A stretch of DNA of 64,000 bases from Cristatella mucedo (GCA_009760855.2 WPIO01000216.1:155001-219000); one strand, 5' to 3'. Counted from the first letter of the stretch, positions 10,988 to 23,472 are shown. Numbers and translations: made by a program. Notes: generated by a model from the letters alone, not told the origin.

Positions 10988-11311
10988 TCACGTGAGTATG
11001 TAACTAACCAATAGATTGAATCTTTGATTTCCAAGATTGTCAATGAAGTAATAGTCAGTAGGCACTCTATTGAAAAAAGCAAAGTTTTTTAAATCTGTTC
11101 CCGTCGTTACAGTATTTATAGCATGTATTTCTCCAGACACAACAGAAATATCTGTACTCGATCTCAGGAAATAGCAATTAGATGAACCAAAAACCAGCAC
11201 ACTTAACAATATTAATGGTGGTGCATTCTTATTCGTCCATGAGTAATCAACAGGACTACTTGTAATATATTTCATTGATCTAGGATGAAGTGATTCTGAC
11301 GTAAGCACCAA
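10988..11311 (-). CDS. hypothetical 107-residue ORF in Polinton-like island
   Basis: Open minus-strand frame in AT-rich DNA. Its C-terminal part contains PTDYYFIDNLGNQRFNLLV, loosely similar in style to beta-rich C-terminal segments of Polinton/adintovirus minor structural proteins. That resemblance is weak and from memory. No catalytic motif is seen. Confidence 0.3.
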   Translation of the reverse strand: MVLTSESLHPRSMKYITSSPVDYSWTNKNAPPLILLSVLVFGSSNCYFLRSSTDISVVSGEIHAINTVTTGTDLKNFAFFNRVPTDYYFIDNLGNQRFNLLVSYILT

Positions 11312-11639
11312 TATCTACTCCATAATTTATCTATGTATTCAGAAACTTAAAATTTTGATCTGTCAAATACTTCTTTTACAATAGGTACTATTCTTGCAAA
11401 TCTATTACGATCTTCTGGTAATTACGAAATCACATATATTTTAATTAATGTAATATTTTATATCGTATCCTTATCCATGTTTATTATTAAATCTACCATC
11501 CTTACTTCGAATACCAAACTCAAAGTTCAAGTACTTTTTATTTTTTTAAAGTAGCATATAAATTAGACTTCTGATAGGAATATGTAACTCGTATTTACTG
11601 GGTATCTTAACATTACCAGCGGCTATAAAATCACGTGGA

Positions 11640-11930
11640 GCTTCTTCACAGTTTAATCCAGAAATACTCTTTCAGGAATTTCTAACTCAGAAAAGTAACA
11701 TTCTTTTAATCGTAAAACATGCAAACCTAGTAAGCATTGAGCATGATACTGCTTTAGTATTCAATCTTTAATAATATTCCTACTCCATAAACATTTTATT
11801 TCTACTGAAGTATTTCCATCAATTATGCCATCCGGTGAATATCTATAAAAAAACATCACGAGTAAGCAATAATTAGCACTTTCAAGCTTTACATTAGGAT
11901 TCATTCATAAAAACCTAGCGACAACTGGTT
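11640..11930 (-). pseudogene. YqaJ/lambda-exonuclease-like nuclease remnant
   Basis: The minus-strand frame has the full signature of the YqaJ viral recombinase branch of PD-(D/E)xK nucleases. It shows SPDG with the aspartate at 11830-11832, then VEIKC nine residues later with E at 11800-11802 and K at 11794-11796, then a downstream QYHAQCLLGLH block (11728-11760) matching the family's QxQ region. These residues coordinate metal and cut DNA in known members. A stop just before the Q motif, and more stops on either side, show that it is inactive. Such enzymes occur in phages and large DNA viruses and as stray genes in some animal genomes. Confidence 0.65.
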
Positions 11931-12289
11931 GAAATACTTTACTAAATAGCATTGGTGGAAACGTTAACCTGGAAATATTAGCACTATGTACTTTTTAGTT
12001 TTCAAGTAGCCATGATCTCAATCAATATCAGCTACTGTTATATCTCCAAATAAAATACAATGACCAAGCACTGAATAAACTTCTGATCCATCAATGTTCA
12101 TGCACATTTATTTTGTCCATTTATCAGAACCTTGTTCTAAATCAAATTTTTTGTGCACATTCTTTTTAAAATGTATTTATCATTTCTATCCTAAATGAAT
12201 GTACCTTCATCCAAGTAAGCTATGATCAATTGCAATTTGAAGTTAGTTCAGCCGTGTTGTCGAATGTAGTTTAGTAATGAACAACAATC

Positions 12290-12366
12290 ATTGTAGCGGG
12301 AAGTGCAGTAAAAGCAGGAGGAAAATTATTAGAATCCGCTGGAACAGCAGCAGCTGCTGAAGGAAT
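12290..12366 (+). pseudogene. Ala/Gly-rich fragment truncated by LINE-A insertion
   Basis: The plus-strand frame encodes an AGSAVKAGGKLLESAG-type Ala/Gly segment followed by an alanine run, and is cut off by the (ATA)n tail of the LINE-A copy at 12370. Small proteins with such segments occur next to capsid genes in Polinton-like elements, but this fragment is too short for a firm call. Confidence 0.25.
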
Positions 12367-12369
12367 TAA

Positions 12370-13642
12370 TTAATAATAATAATAATATTAATGCAGTTCA
12401 TAAAGCGCCATCAGATAACTTAAACTCTCTCTAGGCGCTTTACATTTGCTGCACAGGAAAATGCAATTGAATGGTTAGTAAAATCATGCCTAATAAAAAA
12501 AAATGAATACCATGGTTAGGGGTGACATGCACAGGGTCAGCATGCAAATGTGGTTTGTAGCAGCATGCACAGAATCAGCCTGCATGAGCACATCAACGAC
12601 GAATCACAGGGACCCACTAAATGCTGTCCTAAATAGGCGTGTTTTTTAATTCTTTTTAAATATGGTCAGGTCAGGGGATGCTCTGACGCAGGTTGGGAGG
12701 GAGTTCCAGGCTTTGGGAGCATACGAACTAAATGCACGGTCTCCAAAGGATTTGAGGTTTGTACGGGGTATTTGTAGACTGTTGGATTCCGAGAAGCGGT
12801 TGGTACGATGCTTGGCTTGATGGGGGAGTATATCTGAGACATAGGCTCGAGCCAAAGAATGAAGTGACCTAAAAGTGAGCGACAAAACCTTGAAGTGAAT
12901 CCGTTGCTTGACTGGTAGTAAGTGCAGGTCGAAGAGAAGATGAGTAATGTGGCAACTGCGACGCTCACGACAGACAAGCCTAGCTGCAGAGTTTTGCACC
13001 AGCTGCAATCGCCTGATCGCATATGCCGGTAGGCAAGCGAGCAGTGAGTTGCAGAAGTCGAGACAGGATGTCACGAATGCATGGACCAACTTAGATGTGA
13101 TATCCTTATCTAAACAAGCCCGGATTTTACCAATCTTATGAAGCTGAAAATAGGCAGATTTTACTGTGGAGCTGATTCGGTCGTTTAACAAGAGGTCGCT
13201 TAGGACTATGAGCCCTAGATTTCAAGCTGATTCAACTGGAGATATGCTGGCAGAGCAAATTGTAAGCGTCAGCCTTTCCAATTTTTGAATCACTCTGGGT
13301 TTGCCCGTAAATAGTAAGTTAGTTTTATTGTCATTTAGCTTCAGAAAATTTGCTGCCATCCATGTGCGAATGTAATAAATATATGCAGCAAGTTAGTTGA
13401 GAGAATTTGAGGTGATCGAATGCTGGGAGGGATCAAAGCAAAGTTAGAACTGAGTTTCATCCTTATAGAAATGAAAGCCTAGATTGTGCTTGGCAATCAC
13501 ATCAGCAAGAGGGAGAGTATAAACTGTGGATAGAACCGGACCTAGCACTAAAGCTCACCATATTTCAGAGGTACCTTAGATGATCTTTGCCCATTCACGT
13601 CAATACTCCGGAGTCTCCCACTGAGATAGGACCTGAACCACT
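12370..13642 (-). mobile_element. LINE-A (CR1/L2-like) copy, 5'-truncated, in island
   Basis: Minus-strand copy beginning with the ATA-rich tail and GGCGCTTT stem on plus. It contains the 181-codon C-terminal RT-region frame 12646-13191 (SRLDFCNSLL-type block, LQLVQNSAARLVCRERR, WNSLPT) and RT core remnants up to the region before GVPQGS. Homology stops abruptly near 13642, as expected for target-primed 5' truncation. It splits the Polinton-like island. Confidence 0.9.
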
Positions 13643-14218
<576 letters not shown>

Positions 14219-15100
14219 TCTAATACTTTGTCCTAGGTTAAAGCAATTAAGATTAATATTCTCATGTCGCCAAAATATGTACTTGAATTTAATTTTCATT
14301 CGTGTATCACTAGAAAATTTGCAAGACCTCTTTCAAAATTTTCTTCAGGTGTAATGCAAGGTAACATTAGTCTCACTTGATATATCAAATTTTTAAATGC
14401 ATTCCAAACCCCGTCAAAATTAGCGAACGCTGCTCTTCTACTTGCTATGGCAACAATTGTACTATCAGCAGTACCTTAATAGATTCCATTTGCCGAGCAA
14501 GTCTTGGTCTAAATCTCTTGAGCTTCACGAGGACAACATTTCCTGCTGATCTTTCTAGTGCTCGCTGTTACGATGAGATTTTGCATTATCTCTTGCCGCA
14601 GTCTCTGCTTAAGTCTTTTGGTCATTTTGTAATAATGTTAGCTCTTTCTTAAATCTTGTAAATTTTGAATTTTATTTTCACAGTCCAGTGCTTCTTGAAC
14701 ACTTCCTTTATAGCCTTTCTTGCTGGAATTCATTAACCGTTTATCATTTTCCTATAGCTAGTCAGTTTTGAAAATGGTGATTAACTACTTTCCAGTAGAT
14801 TCAACAGACCAAAATCTTCATTCTGATTCTGATTTAGTTGAGTCTATTACGCAATATACACGATTCATTAGTCAAGAGTTTAGCCAATCTCTCAATTGCT
14901 TTTTAATCTAAATCTATTGTGTACGCCTCAACAATACACTCTGTGTCTGTGGCATTTTGTAAAAAAATTATTATCATATTCCTCTTATTAATCCTGATTT
15001 CTCGTCTAGAAACATTTGTCAATACTTGAGCAAGATAAAATATATTTAGTCCTTAATGTCTTCCTCATTTGAAGTTTTGTAGTATTTTTGCTTATATATA
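14219..15100 (-). pseudogene. degraded AT-rich island coding sequence
   Basis: AT-rich DNA with short minus-strand frames rich in Lys, Glu and Gln, interrupted by many stops (for example a KELTLLQNDQKT stretch near 14620-14660). Composition and decay match the rest of the island. No domain recognised. Confidence 0.3.
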
Positions 15101-15102
15101 AA

Positions 15103-15131
15103 TACACACACAAACACACACCACACACACA

Positions 15132-15177
<46 letters not shown>

Positions 15178-15197
15178 TATATATATATATATATATA

Positions 15198-15265
<68 letters not shown>
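15103..15265. repeat. compound (CA)n(TA)n(CT)n microsatellite
   Basis: About 72 bp of CA, 26 bp of TA and 65 bp of CT in direct succession, immediately before a LINE-A copy. Confidence 0.97.
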
Positions 15266-15268
<3 letters not shown>

Positions 15269-16106
15269 GAATCAGCTTAAAATCTAGGTGTCAGGTTCTA
15301 AAGTGACCTCTCATTAGACCACCACATCAGCTAAACAATCAAGTCTGCCTACTTTCAGATTCATAAAAAGATAAGAATGCCACGTCTAAAATCGTCTATG
15401 CATTTGTGAAATCCGGTCTTGACTTCCATAACTCACTGCTTGCTGGCCTACCGGCGTGTGCGATCAGGTACTTACAGCTGGTGCAAAAATCTGCAGCTAG
15501 GCTTGTCTGTCGTGAGCTTCGCAGTTGCCACACCACACCACTTCTCGTCGAACTGCACTGGCTACCAGTCAATCAACGGATCGAATTCAAGGTTTTGTTG
15601 CTCACTTTTAGGTCACTTCACTTTTGGGCTCGAGCCTATTTTTTAGATCTACTCCCCACCAGGCCAAAAGCATCGTACAATCCCTGTTTATGAATCCAAA
15701 AGTTTACCAATACCTCGTACAAATCTCAAATGTTTTGGAGTCCGTGCATTTAGTTCGTTTGCTCCCAAAGCTTGGAACTCACTCCCAACTTGCAGCACAA
15801 CATTCCCTGACTTGATCATATCTAAAAAAGAACATAAAAACACAGCAATTTAGGACAGCATTCAGTGGGTCCCTGTGATTTGTCCTAAATATGCTCATGC
15901 TTGCTGACAATAACCACATTTGCATGCTGACCCAGTGCATGCCACCCCTAACTATGTTATTCACGTTGTTTATCAAGCATGATATAACCCACCTTTCAAT
16001 CGCGTTTCCGTTTGCAGTAAATGTAAAGTGCTGAGAAAAATTGAATTCTCTAAGGGCGCTTTATCATGTGCATTACTAATAATATTAATAATATTTTATT
16101 TCGGTC
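15266..16106 (+). mobile_element. LINE-A copy, 5'-truncated
   Basis: Plus-strand C-terminal part of the LINE-A ORF (LQLVQKSAARLVCRE block at 15466-15530) followed by the 3' UTR, stem-loop and an (ATA)n-type tail ending near 16106. Several frameshifts. It starts directly at the end of the microsatellite, so the 5' junction lies in or beside simple repeat. Confidence 0.88.
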
Positions 16107-16439
<333 letters not shown>

Positions 16440-16589
16440 TATTACCACGTTATATTTATATAACATTTGGTCTAAGCTTGAAGCAAAAATTGCTCATGTA
16501 TCATAGTTAACCTGCGTCTTATCTAAAATTAAAAGCACACTTTCAAAGACATTTCCTATACTAAGAGGTTTTATAAATTTATAAAAATG

Positions 16590-16725
16590 GATGGAAATAT
16601 GTATGCTTGATGTGTAAAAAGCCTACTGACAAGCTTCACACTGAGTATGCCGAGATACAAAGTGCTTAAGGTCTTAGAGGAATGGTAAAAGCATTCTGTT
16701 CAAACTGTGAACACAAAAAGTCAAA
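16590..16725 (+). pseudogene. zinc-ribbon protein remnant (Polinton/adintovirus type)
   Basis: The plus frame contains VCLMCKKPTD (cysteines at 16604 and 16613) and, 31 codons after the first cysteine, FCSNCEHKKSK (16697 and 16706), all in one register with one internal stop near 16660. The CxxCxxxT...GxxxAxCxxCxxKKS layout matches the small zinc-ribbon proteins (DUF5679-like) encoded by many Polintons, adintoviruses and giant viruses. Function in those elements is not well established. Confidence 0.5.
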
Positions 16726-16745
16726 GATTGTTATTATATAAATTT

Positions 16746-18490
16746 GAATTTCAGTAAATAATTCTTATGAGGGTCTATTTGGATGTTCAATCCGTGACCT
16801 AAATAAAACATCGCTGTTTGATTCGTCTTCACACTGCTCGTGCAGCTTAAGTCGTGGCTCAAGTTTATTTTTGGAGCTAGTGACCGGCGCTTGCAGGAAA
16901 TAGAAGAGCCTGACCAAGGAAGGATGATAAGTGCCATCCTAATCAACCGTCCTAATGGCCGTATCTCGCGCCTGTTCCGACATTTTGCTTGGCCAAGCAA
17001 ACTCCGACGGACGAGCGGAGTGTGCGTGGTTTCTTCCGGCTGAGTGTGCATTTTTATCTCCTTAAATAGCCTATTAGTCCGAAAGGTTGGCTCACCCCTT
17101 CATTAGAGGATTCACTTCATGTCCACCTAATGTATTCCTGTATTTAACAACGACTAGTGCAACTGTGCTCAGGTACAGCCTCCTTGCATACAGCCAAAGG
17201 TTCATTAGTTTATTTGAAGAAAGCGATTTGCTTGTTCTGGCACATTCACACTCGGCCTAAAACGAGAAAGGTCGGATACATTCTCTGCAATAAAAACATA
17301 CGTAATGGACTGCACAGGTATCGCTAATGACCACCGGAACAGTTTTCAAGAAAGTCTTTTGCATAAAAGGAGCGTAACTAGCCAGTGACAGACGTCACAG
17401 GCGCGTGACTTATCTTGCTAGAGCTTGGGCTTGAACAATGACGTGCCATTTTTAGATGTATTTTTAGAAAGAGGATCTGCAGACAATATATGAAAGCAAT
17501 AGCCTTCTCTGCGGTCCATATTTTGTAAAAAAGAAAGCCTACACAAGTAAAAGGAGCTGTCAGTATTGGTAATTCTGCAGCATTTAACATCAAACAAGAC
17601 CATAGAAAGAAAACTCACAACACACTAAAATGGCGGAGCAAGCTAAACCTGCTTGTTTTAGGCGGATAATCGTAGTTTTTGCAATAATGGGATTATAAGA
17701 TACTTATGGCCGCGTAATAATCCTACGCTCTGAAATTGGCTGGAAGCTAAGATTTCAGACTTGGCATTGGAATTAGTGATGGTTTGAGCTCTAGGCCACA
17801 GAGCCATCGGTGTAAGTCTTGGCCTCTGTTGAATTCCTATGACCAACAGCTGCTGTCAAAAAGACTTATATATTTCATGGAAGTGAACTTAATATGATAA
17901 AATGCGAGTTCTTTTGGTTGCTATCGTGTTCCTGCTACTGTCGGCATACCTGCAAAATTGGTACATCACGCAAAAGTAGCGCGCTGTTCAACAAGATATA
18001 GGCGTCAGTGCTGGGATCCAGGCGTCACTGATATTTTTATTGCTTTTCTGGCAATAGAAGTTGCACACAAATTCCATCAAATTTGCTATCGCTAAGCTGG
18101 TATTTAAAAAGCCTGAATTAGAATCAAAGGTCCGTGTAAATCTTTTTGAATATATCCTTCTTCATTTCTGGAAATATTTTTTTACGATATGTCGCCATGC
18201 AGCTGGTAGCATTCACTAAAAAAAATACAGCTTTTTCAGAAAAATTTCAATCAGGTTCAAGCGGCAGCACTCCACTAAAATGGCACTCCTCCGTTTAACC
18301 GATGAAGTACCTTGCAGCAATAATGACTGTTATCGATGAATGTAACTAACCAGGTGCTGCTAAGCACTTATATGATGCCTTTAACCCAATCAATAGCCAT
18401 ATCATATTCTAAAGATTGAGAACAATTATTGGCCTAGCAGACGAGGCACTTGCAAGGTATACATCAGTAATTGTGCGATCGTATTTAATC
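16746..18490. other. unassigned sequence, no gene seen
   Basis: Composition returns to the genomic average. The 105-codon minus frame at 16734-17051 and smaller frames at 17378-17846 have no recognisable domain, splice context or repeat homology within the window. Confidence 0.4.
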
Positions 18491-18499
18491 CGTGGCCTA

Positions 18500-19600
18500 G
18501 TTACTCAGGTCTCTTCTACCATACCATTCGCCTGACCTCTCTCTCTCAAGGGTCCGTCCTCGTTCCTAGTGGCTCTCCATTTATGCAAAACCTCCGGGAA
18601 TGGTTACTGAAGCCCGTGAAATAGATTATCACTTTTATGCTGAGGAGACTCAGCTGTTTTTGTCATTTAAAAATTTGAATCTGTGGCAGCGACTACTGAA
18701 TAATAATAATAAAAAATAGCGCCTTCAGAGAACTCAATCTTTTTATGGACACTTTAAATTTGCTACAAAAGAAATGCACAAATGCGATGCTAGACGTCCA
18801 AACATTTCCTTAATTAAAACTAAATGACGATTAAGCGGCACTACTGCTCCCAGGAAACCGCAGCGTGTGACTGGATTAGAAGGCTTTGGTCTGCTAAGAG
18901 GTGAAGATATAGTGCGACCATCACCTTTTGCTCGGAGTTTTGATTCCGTCCTCAAACAGCTGCCCGGATTTTAAATGGTCCGTTTAGAAGTCTGATTTTG
19001 CAGCTAGCTATTGCGTCCGATTCGTTTCCAAAATTCGGTACTATCGTCCATGGTGGTTTGCTAAAATTTTAACTAGTTCTCTGGTACTGTCTGACTGAAT
19101 TATTATAATTCCCTTTTGGCAGGGTTACCAAAAAAGTTACTTGGCTACTGCAGCTGGCAATGACTATGCTGCAAGGAAAGTTTACATATCCCAGAGGTTT
19201 GACCATGCGTCTACTTTTCTGAAAGAGCTTGGGTGGCGGCCGTTTGATCACCGAATACAGAGCAAAGTTATCACACTGACCCACCAGGCCTTCCAAGTTT
19301 TGGCTCCTTCCAACCTAGCTGAACTGACGAACCAGCTTAATCCTCGTGCCCTTGGGTTTTGTATGGACAATAAAGAAGCTGTTCTATTCCTCTGCTTAAT
19401 GACCTTTGGCGACAGCTGATTCCGCTATAAGGGTTTGAGACTGAGGAACTCACACCCATAATTATTAAACAACGACATCTACTCTCCTGCTACTGACTAG
19501 GGAACAACAATTATATTTCTCTCCTTTCACAGACTCCCGAGCCAACTAATTATGTGCAACTCACCACCTGAATCGCTAATCTGACTTAGGCAGACTTTCA
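18500..19600 (+). mobile_element. LINE-B copy, 5'-truncated, with nested LINE-A piece
   Basis: Plus-strand LINE-B. A degraded RT active-site region (YADD-type box mutated) near 18620-18660 is followed by an insertion, then the C-terminal region 18805-19420, which aligns with the minus-strand LINE-B frame at 54864-55187 (shared KELGW, QSKV, LAEL and GD motifs). Multiple stops. Confidence 0.75.
18702..18782 (-). mobile_element. LINE-A 3' end nested in LINE-B
   Basis: An AATAATAATAAT tail followed by GCGCCTTCAGAGAACTCAAT on plus is the LINE-A 3' terminus in minus orientation, about 80 bp long. LINE-B homology resumes at about 18805, so this is a short, younger insertion. Confidence 0.75.
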
Positions 19601-19734
19601 CTTCGTTTTTGTTGCATGAGGCGGAGTCTGTTGCCTACTGAATGGGTACCAAAAGCCGCTTATGATGTGAATGGGTTATGAAAAATTCACTTACATAAAA
19701 CCCAAAGTCCTTGTCGCTTTTTGGAATTATTAAT

Positions 19735-20685
19735 ACTAACACCATTACTACTACTAATAATCTTAATATCACCAATGTTATAATCCCATCACATAACTCA
19801 ATTTATTTCTAGGCACTTTACATTTGCTGCAAAGGAACACGATTGAATGGTTAGTGGTAGCATTCTCAATGACAACATGCATAACATGGTTAGAGGTGAC
19901 ACGCAAAAAGTTATCAAGCAAAGATGATGTGCTGCAAAATTCACGGTGTCAGCACACATAAAAAAGATGAAATCATTCGGACTAAATAAATGGTGTAATA
20001 AGTACATGCACGCTAAGGTTTGTAAATGTGATCAAGTCAGGGGATGTCATATCGGAAATCAGGAGTGAGTTCCAGGCTTTTGGAACATACCAAAGTCAAG
20101 GTCTCCAAAGTATTTGAGGTTGGTATGAACTGTAGGTATTTGATTAGATTTCAAAAGTCGATGGTATGACGCTTAGCATAGTGGGAGATTAGTGCTGATG
20201 GGAAGACTGGCGCCAAAAAATTTAGGGACATAAAAGTGAGTGACAGAACCGTAGAGTCAATGCCCTTCTTGACTGGAAGCCAGTACTGGTCAGCTACCAG
20301 TTGTGGTAAGAGGCGGCTGCGACGATCATGACAGGCAAGTCTAAGTGGAGAGTTTTGTACCAGCTGCAAGCGCCCGATTGCAAATGTGGATAAACCAGCA
20401 AGCAGTGTGTTACCGAAGTCAAAACGTGATCTCACAAATACGCGGTCCACGTTAGACGCGGGATCCCTGTCTAAACATGCCCATATTTTAGCAATGTGAT
20501 GTAACTGAAAGTTGGCATCCTTAAGTGTGGAACTGGTAGGGTCATCTAACGAAAGGTTTCTTCGGAATTGGAGGCCTACATGTTGTACAAATCCAGAGGG
20601 CGATATGCTAGCAGAGCCGTCTTTGACCTTTAGATTTTTTAATTTCTAAATCACACTTGGTTTGCCCTTAACTCGTTCGAGACTT
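19735..20685 (-). mobile_element. LINE-A copy, diverged
   Basis: Minus-strand LINE-A with a degenerate tail (19735-19800), the C-terminal RT-region frame at 20151-20450 (RSRFDFGNTLLAG, LQLVQNSPLRLACHDRR) and homology ending near the VIQKLERL-type block at 20680. More diverged than other copies, so older. Confidence 0.82.
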
Positions 20686-20689
20686 CAAA

Positions 20690-21480
20690 CTGACCGGACC
20701 AAACAATAGCTGATCTGCACGGTGAACGCTGTAAGTAGTAACCAAGGATATCAGCGCCTGACAGCTGCCTTTATGGCCACAGCTTAGTGAATAGAGGAGC
20801 CTCTCACGAGTACTTACTGGGCGTGCGATCGATACATTTCTTAGGCGACAGAATTAGCCGGCCAATTCAAGACTGTGCGACAGCTGCAGGCTGGGATGTC
20901 TTTATGCCATAGCTGAAAAGGAATAACAAGCTTTCTTTAGTTGATTAGCCACATGCAATCCATAAGTTGAGGAAGCACAAAGTTCCAGATTCTAAAACGG
21001 CCACCTTGGTGTCACTGCAAGGCAGGAACCATCAGCTGCCAATCCCGTCGGGAAAGCAAGAAGAAATCAATAAACCTCTCAGTAATTACGTTTTAAGTAG
21101 CCCAATGTCGTGGTAATATCGATTCTGTGTGCAGAGGCCATCGCCGATGGAAAATTGGACAATGCTTCGGAGGTGGGGCTGGTGGATGCCGGTGTTACAG
21201 CCAGGGCAGGCGTGCTTGTCTTGAAAGGTAAGCTCTTTGGCAGGTGGGCGAATGAGCCGGCCCGTTGGCCCAGTGCCCTGTGCATAGGTCGTGGCTGTTA
21301 GGAGTCCTGGCATGAGATGGCAAACCAGTCAGCTATGCCTCGTTTCGCTATCGCGTATAAAGCAATTAAAACGTGCTGCTTGACGTGTCTTCCCATGGTA
21401 ATCGCTGTTGGTGGTAAGCCAAGCTGCTCACAGTAACTCGTGAAACAACCTCAGTAGAAGAACTACTGCTATCTTCCATT
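20690..21480. other. unassigned sequence, no gene seen
   Basis: Moderately GC-rich. Overlapping frames on both strands at 21079-21313 suggest only low stop density, not a gene. No repeat match inside the window. Confidence 0.4.
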
Positions 21481-21489
21481 GCTAGGGTC

Positions 21490-22347
21490 GGCTATAGGTC
21501 CCATGAGTAACTATCTTTTTCGGCAAATTGCATGAAGTCCAGGTGCAGGAGATGTGCTCCTGTGAAGGCCAACCGCAGCGTTCGGTAAACGGATGTTATC
21601 AAAATCCGTGCATGGGTCCCAAGGGCTGAAGCCGTATGGAAGAACGCAGGCGGAAGATTCTCTTCAGGTATATTCACAATATCACGTACTAATTATGGCA
21701 AGGCAATTTAATGCCTTTCAGCTTCCATAGCCGACCTGAATCTAGCTGACAAGATGCTGCCGCCTCACATTGTGTCAGGTATTAGCTCAGCCATTAGTAA
21801 TTTCTCGACGTCGGTGCCTACGAATGAGAGGCCGGATCGTCGAAATATTTTAATTTTAGTTCGAGGGAAGGCGAGAAGACTGGAGGCTGGGGAGCTCTCG
21901 GTAATAATGCAAACTTGAAAAGCAAGTAGAGTGGATATGCTAACTACTGCAAAATATAGAAGTGACTGGTAAGCCAGATAGAGGATCAATTCTTGATAGA
22001 GAGCCATTACAGATCGGATACAAGTATTGATATGTAGCAGCTAGGCCATAGAGACTGAATGGACGAGCTGCTGCGTTTTTACCATTCGAAATGTTGAGGA
22101 CGCTAGCCAGGAATCTAACCTAAATGGAATAGCAGTAATCCAGTAACGATGTCACACGCTCACAAATAAGTTTGGCTGTCAAGCACGTTTTGTCTTAGCA
22201 GGCTCTCACTTAACAGTTGTTTTGCATGCTTCTCTTGAATGATTTAGAAAATCAGCATCTTATAGCAAAATTTGCATCGCGAATTTACTACTATTGCAGT
22301 TAAACAAAACTATCTCTTTCTAGGCACTTTACCTAGGGACTAAAATA
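21490..22347 (-). mobile_element. degraded third LINE (LINE-C) plus LINE-A-like tail
   Basis: The minus strand shows a decayed CR1/L2-type C-terminal region: a SLLDYC block near 22130-22150, NAAAR near 22065 and a PRTKIKIFRRSGLSFVG block (21826-21876) equivalent to the PRTNLKSFGDRAFSSYA block of LINE-A. It is too different from LINE-A and LINE-B to belong to either. A CTCTTTCTAGGCACTTTAC terminus at 22314-22332 resembles the LINE-A 3' end. Confidence 0.45.
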
Positions 22348-22351
22348 AGTA
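22348..22351. repeat. target-site duplication, left (AGTA)
   Basis: Identical to 23689-23692 on the other side of the solo LTR. Confidence 0.8.
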
Positions 22352-22750
22352 TGTAGCGCCCGGCTGGCTTTGGCTGAATTTTAGCGCGAACAAGAGCTGT
22401 TCGGCGGCGGGCTAGAGCCCCTTTGTCCTGGAGCAGTGAGCCAGAGAGGAGCGTCAGTGCGGTTAGAGAGGAAGCGCTTAGGAGCAGGCCAGGAAGCTCT
22501 GAGACGAGCGGCGGCGATTCGGCCTTTAGAATTGGTCCGATACTCGCGGAAGCTGCTGATAGATGTTGGCTGGCCTGTCAACCCCCGCCTTCCCTCTTTC
22601 CAGGAAAGAATCTTCTGGAACCCATTCGCCATTCAAGCTGGACGGAGGTGCCCTGCCAGTGGCCTGGGAACGGTAGTCATTCCTTTCCGTAATGGGCCAA
22701 GGTGTCCGGGCCCAATACCACTAAGCTCTTGCCCCATTGTCTCAGCCAAG

Positions 22751-22758
22751 TATTTAAG
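22751..22758 (+). promoter_or_regulatory. TATA-like box of LTR copy 1
   Basis: TATTTAAG about 400 bp into the LTR, conserved in the second copy at 44637. It is probably the U3 promoter of the parent retrotransposon. Confidence 0.6.
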
Positions 22759-23088
22759 AGTCGAGCGACGCTCGCTCTGGGTCTTTTGCCTCGTGTCTTT
22801 TTGTCTGTGGTCTTCTGTCTTTGGTCCGGCTCCGCCGTCGGGCTCGTTTTCTCTGGAAGCGAGGGAGGAGGGCGGGCTGTTCGCCAGCGATTGACGGAAC
22901 AGGACGAGACAGCTCTAGGAGGATTCGGTGGAACCCCACCGAACACGGTCGTATCGCGCCCGAGCTGGCATTTTGTGTGTTCATTCGTGTTTTGTGTTTC
23001 TTTTGTGTCGTGTGTGTTCGCGCTAGCACGTGCTCTCGGCATAGGGATTTGCCGGCGCGAGCTAGGCGTAGTCGGCGTGTGTGGAGCT

Positions 23089-23440
23089 CTAGTTCACCGG
23101 GTAGGGTTTAGGCTCCGGGTCGCGCTTCAGTGTGGAGAAGTATTTCCTCCGCAGGAGTGCTTGAGTTGGCGTGTGTGGAGTATTCCGGTCGCACTGGTGG
23201 AAACCGAGTTCTAGTTCACCGGGTAGGGTTTAGACTCCGGTTCGCACTTCAGTGTGGAGAAGTACTCCCTCCGCTCGAGTGTTTAAGTTGGCGTGTTTGG
23301 GGTATTCCCTCGGCACAGGTGGGAACGGATTCCTAGTTCACGGGTTAGGGTTTAGGGTCCGGGTCGCGCTTAGTGTAGAGGAGTATTCCCTCCGCAAGAG
23401 TGTTGAACGTGCGAGGAGTGTGGAGATAAAGCTGAACTAG
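23089..23440 (+). repeat. 122-bp tandem repeats within LTR copy 1
   Basis: Three units begin CTAGTTCAC at 23089, 23211 and 23333, giving a period of exactly 122 bp. Each contains a GGGTTTAG word and a GTGGAGAAGTA block. Confidence 0.88.
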
Positions 23441-23466
23441 ACGCGCAGCGACTTTGTGCGCTTGCG

Positions 23467-23472
23467 AATAAA
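23467..23472 (+). terminator. polyadenylation signal of LTR copy 1
   Basis: AATAAA inside a context (TTGCGAATAAAGTTCAGT) conserved with 45546-45551 in the other LTR. Confidence 0.7.

Noticed and set aside
22677-23214. Long frames on both strands near 22.4-23.4 kb as genes
   Set aside because: They lie wholly inside the solo LTR, are not conserved in frame in the second LTR copy, and overlap on opposite strands.
23089-23440. TTAGGG/TTTAGGG-like words suggesting telomere sequence
   Set aside because: They occur once per 122-bp LTR repeat unit, not in tandem 6-7 bp arrays, and recur in the second LTR.
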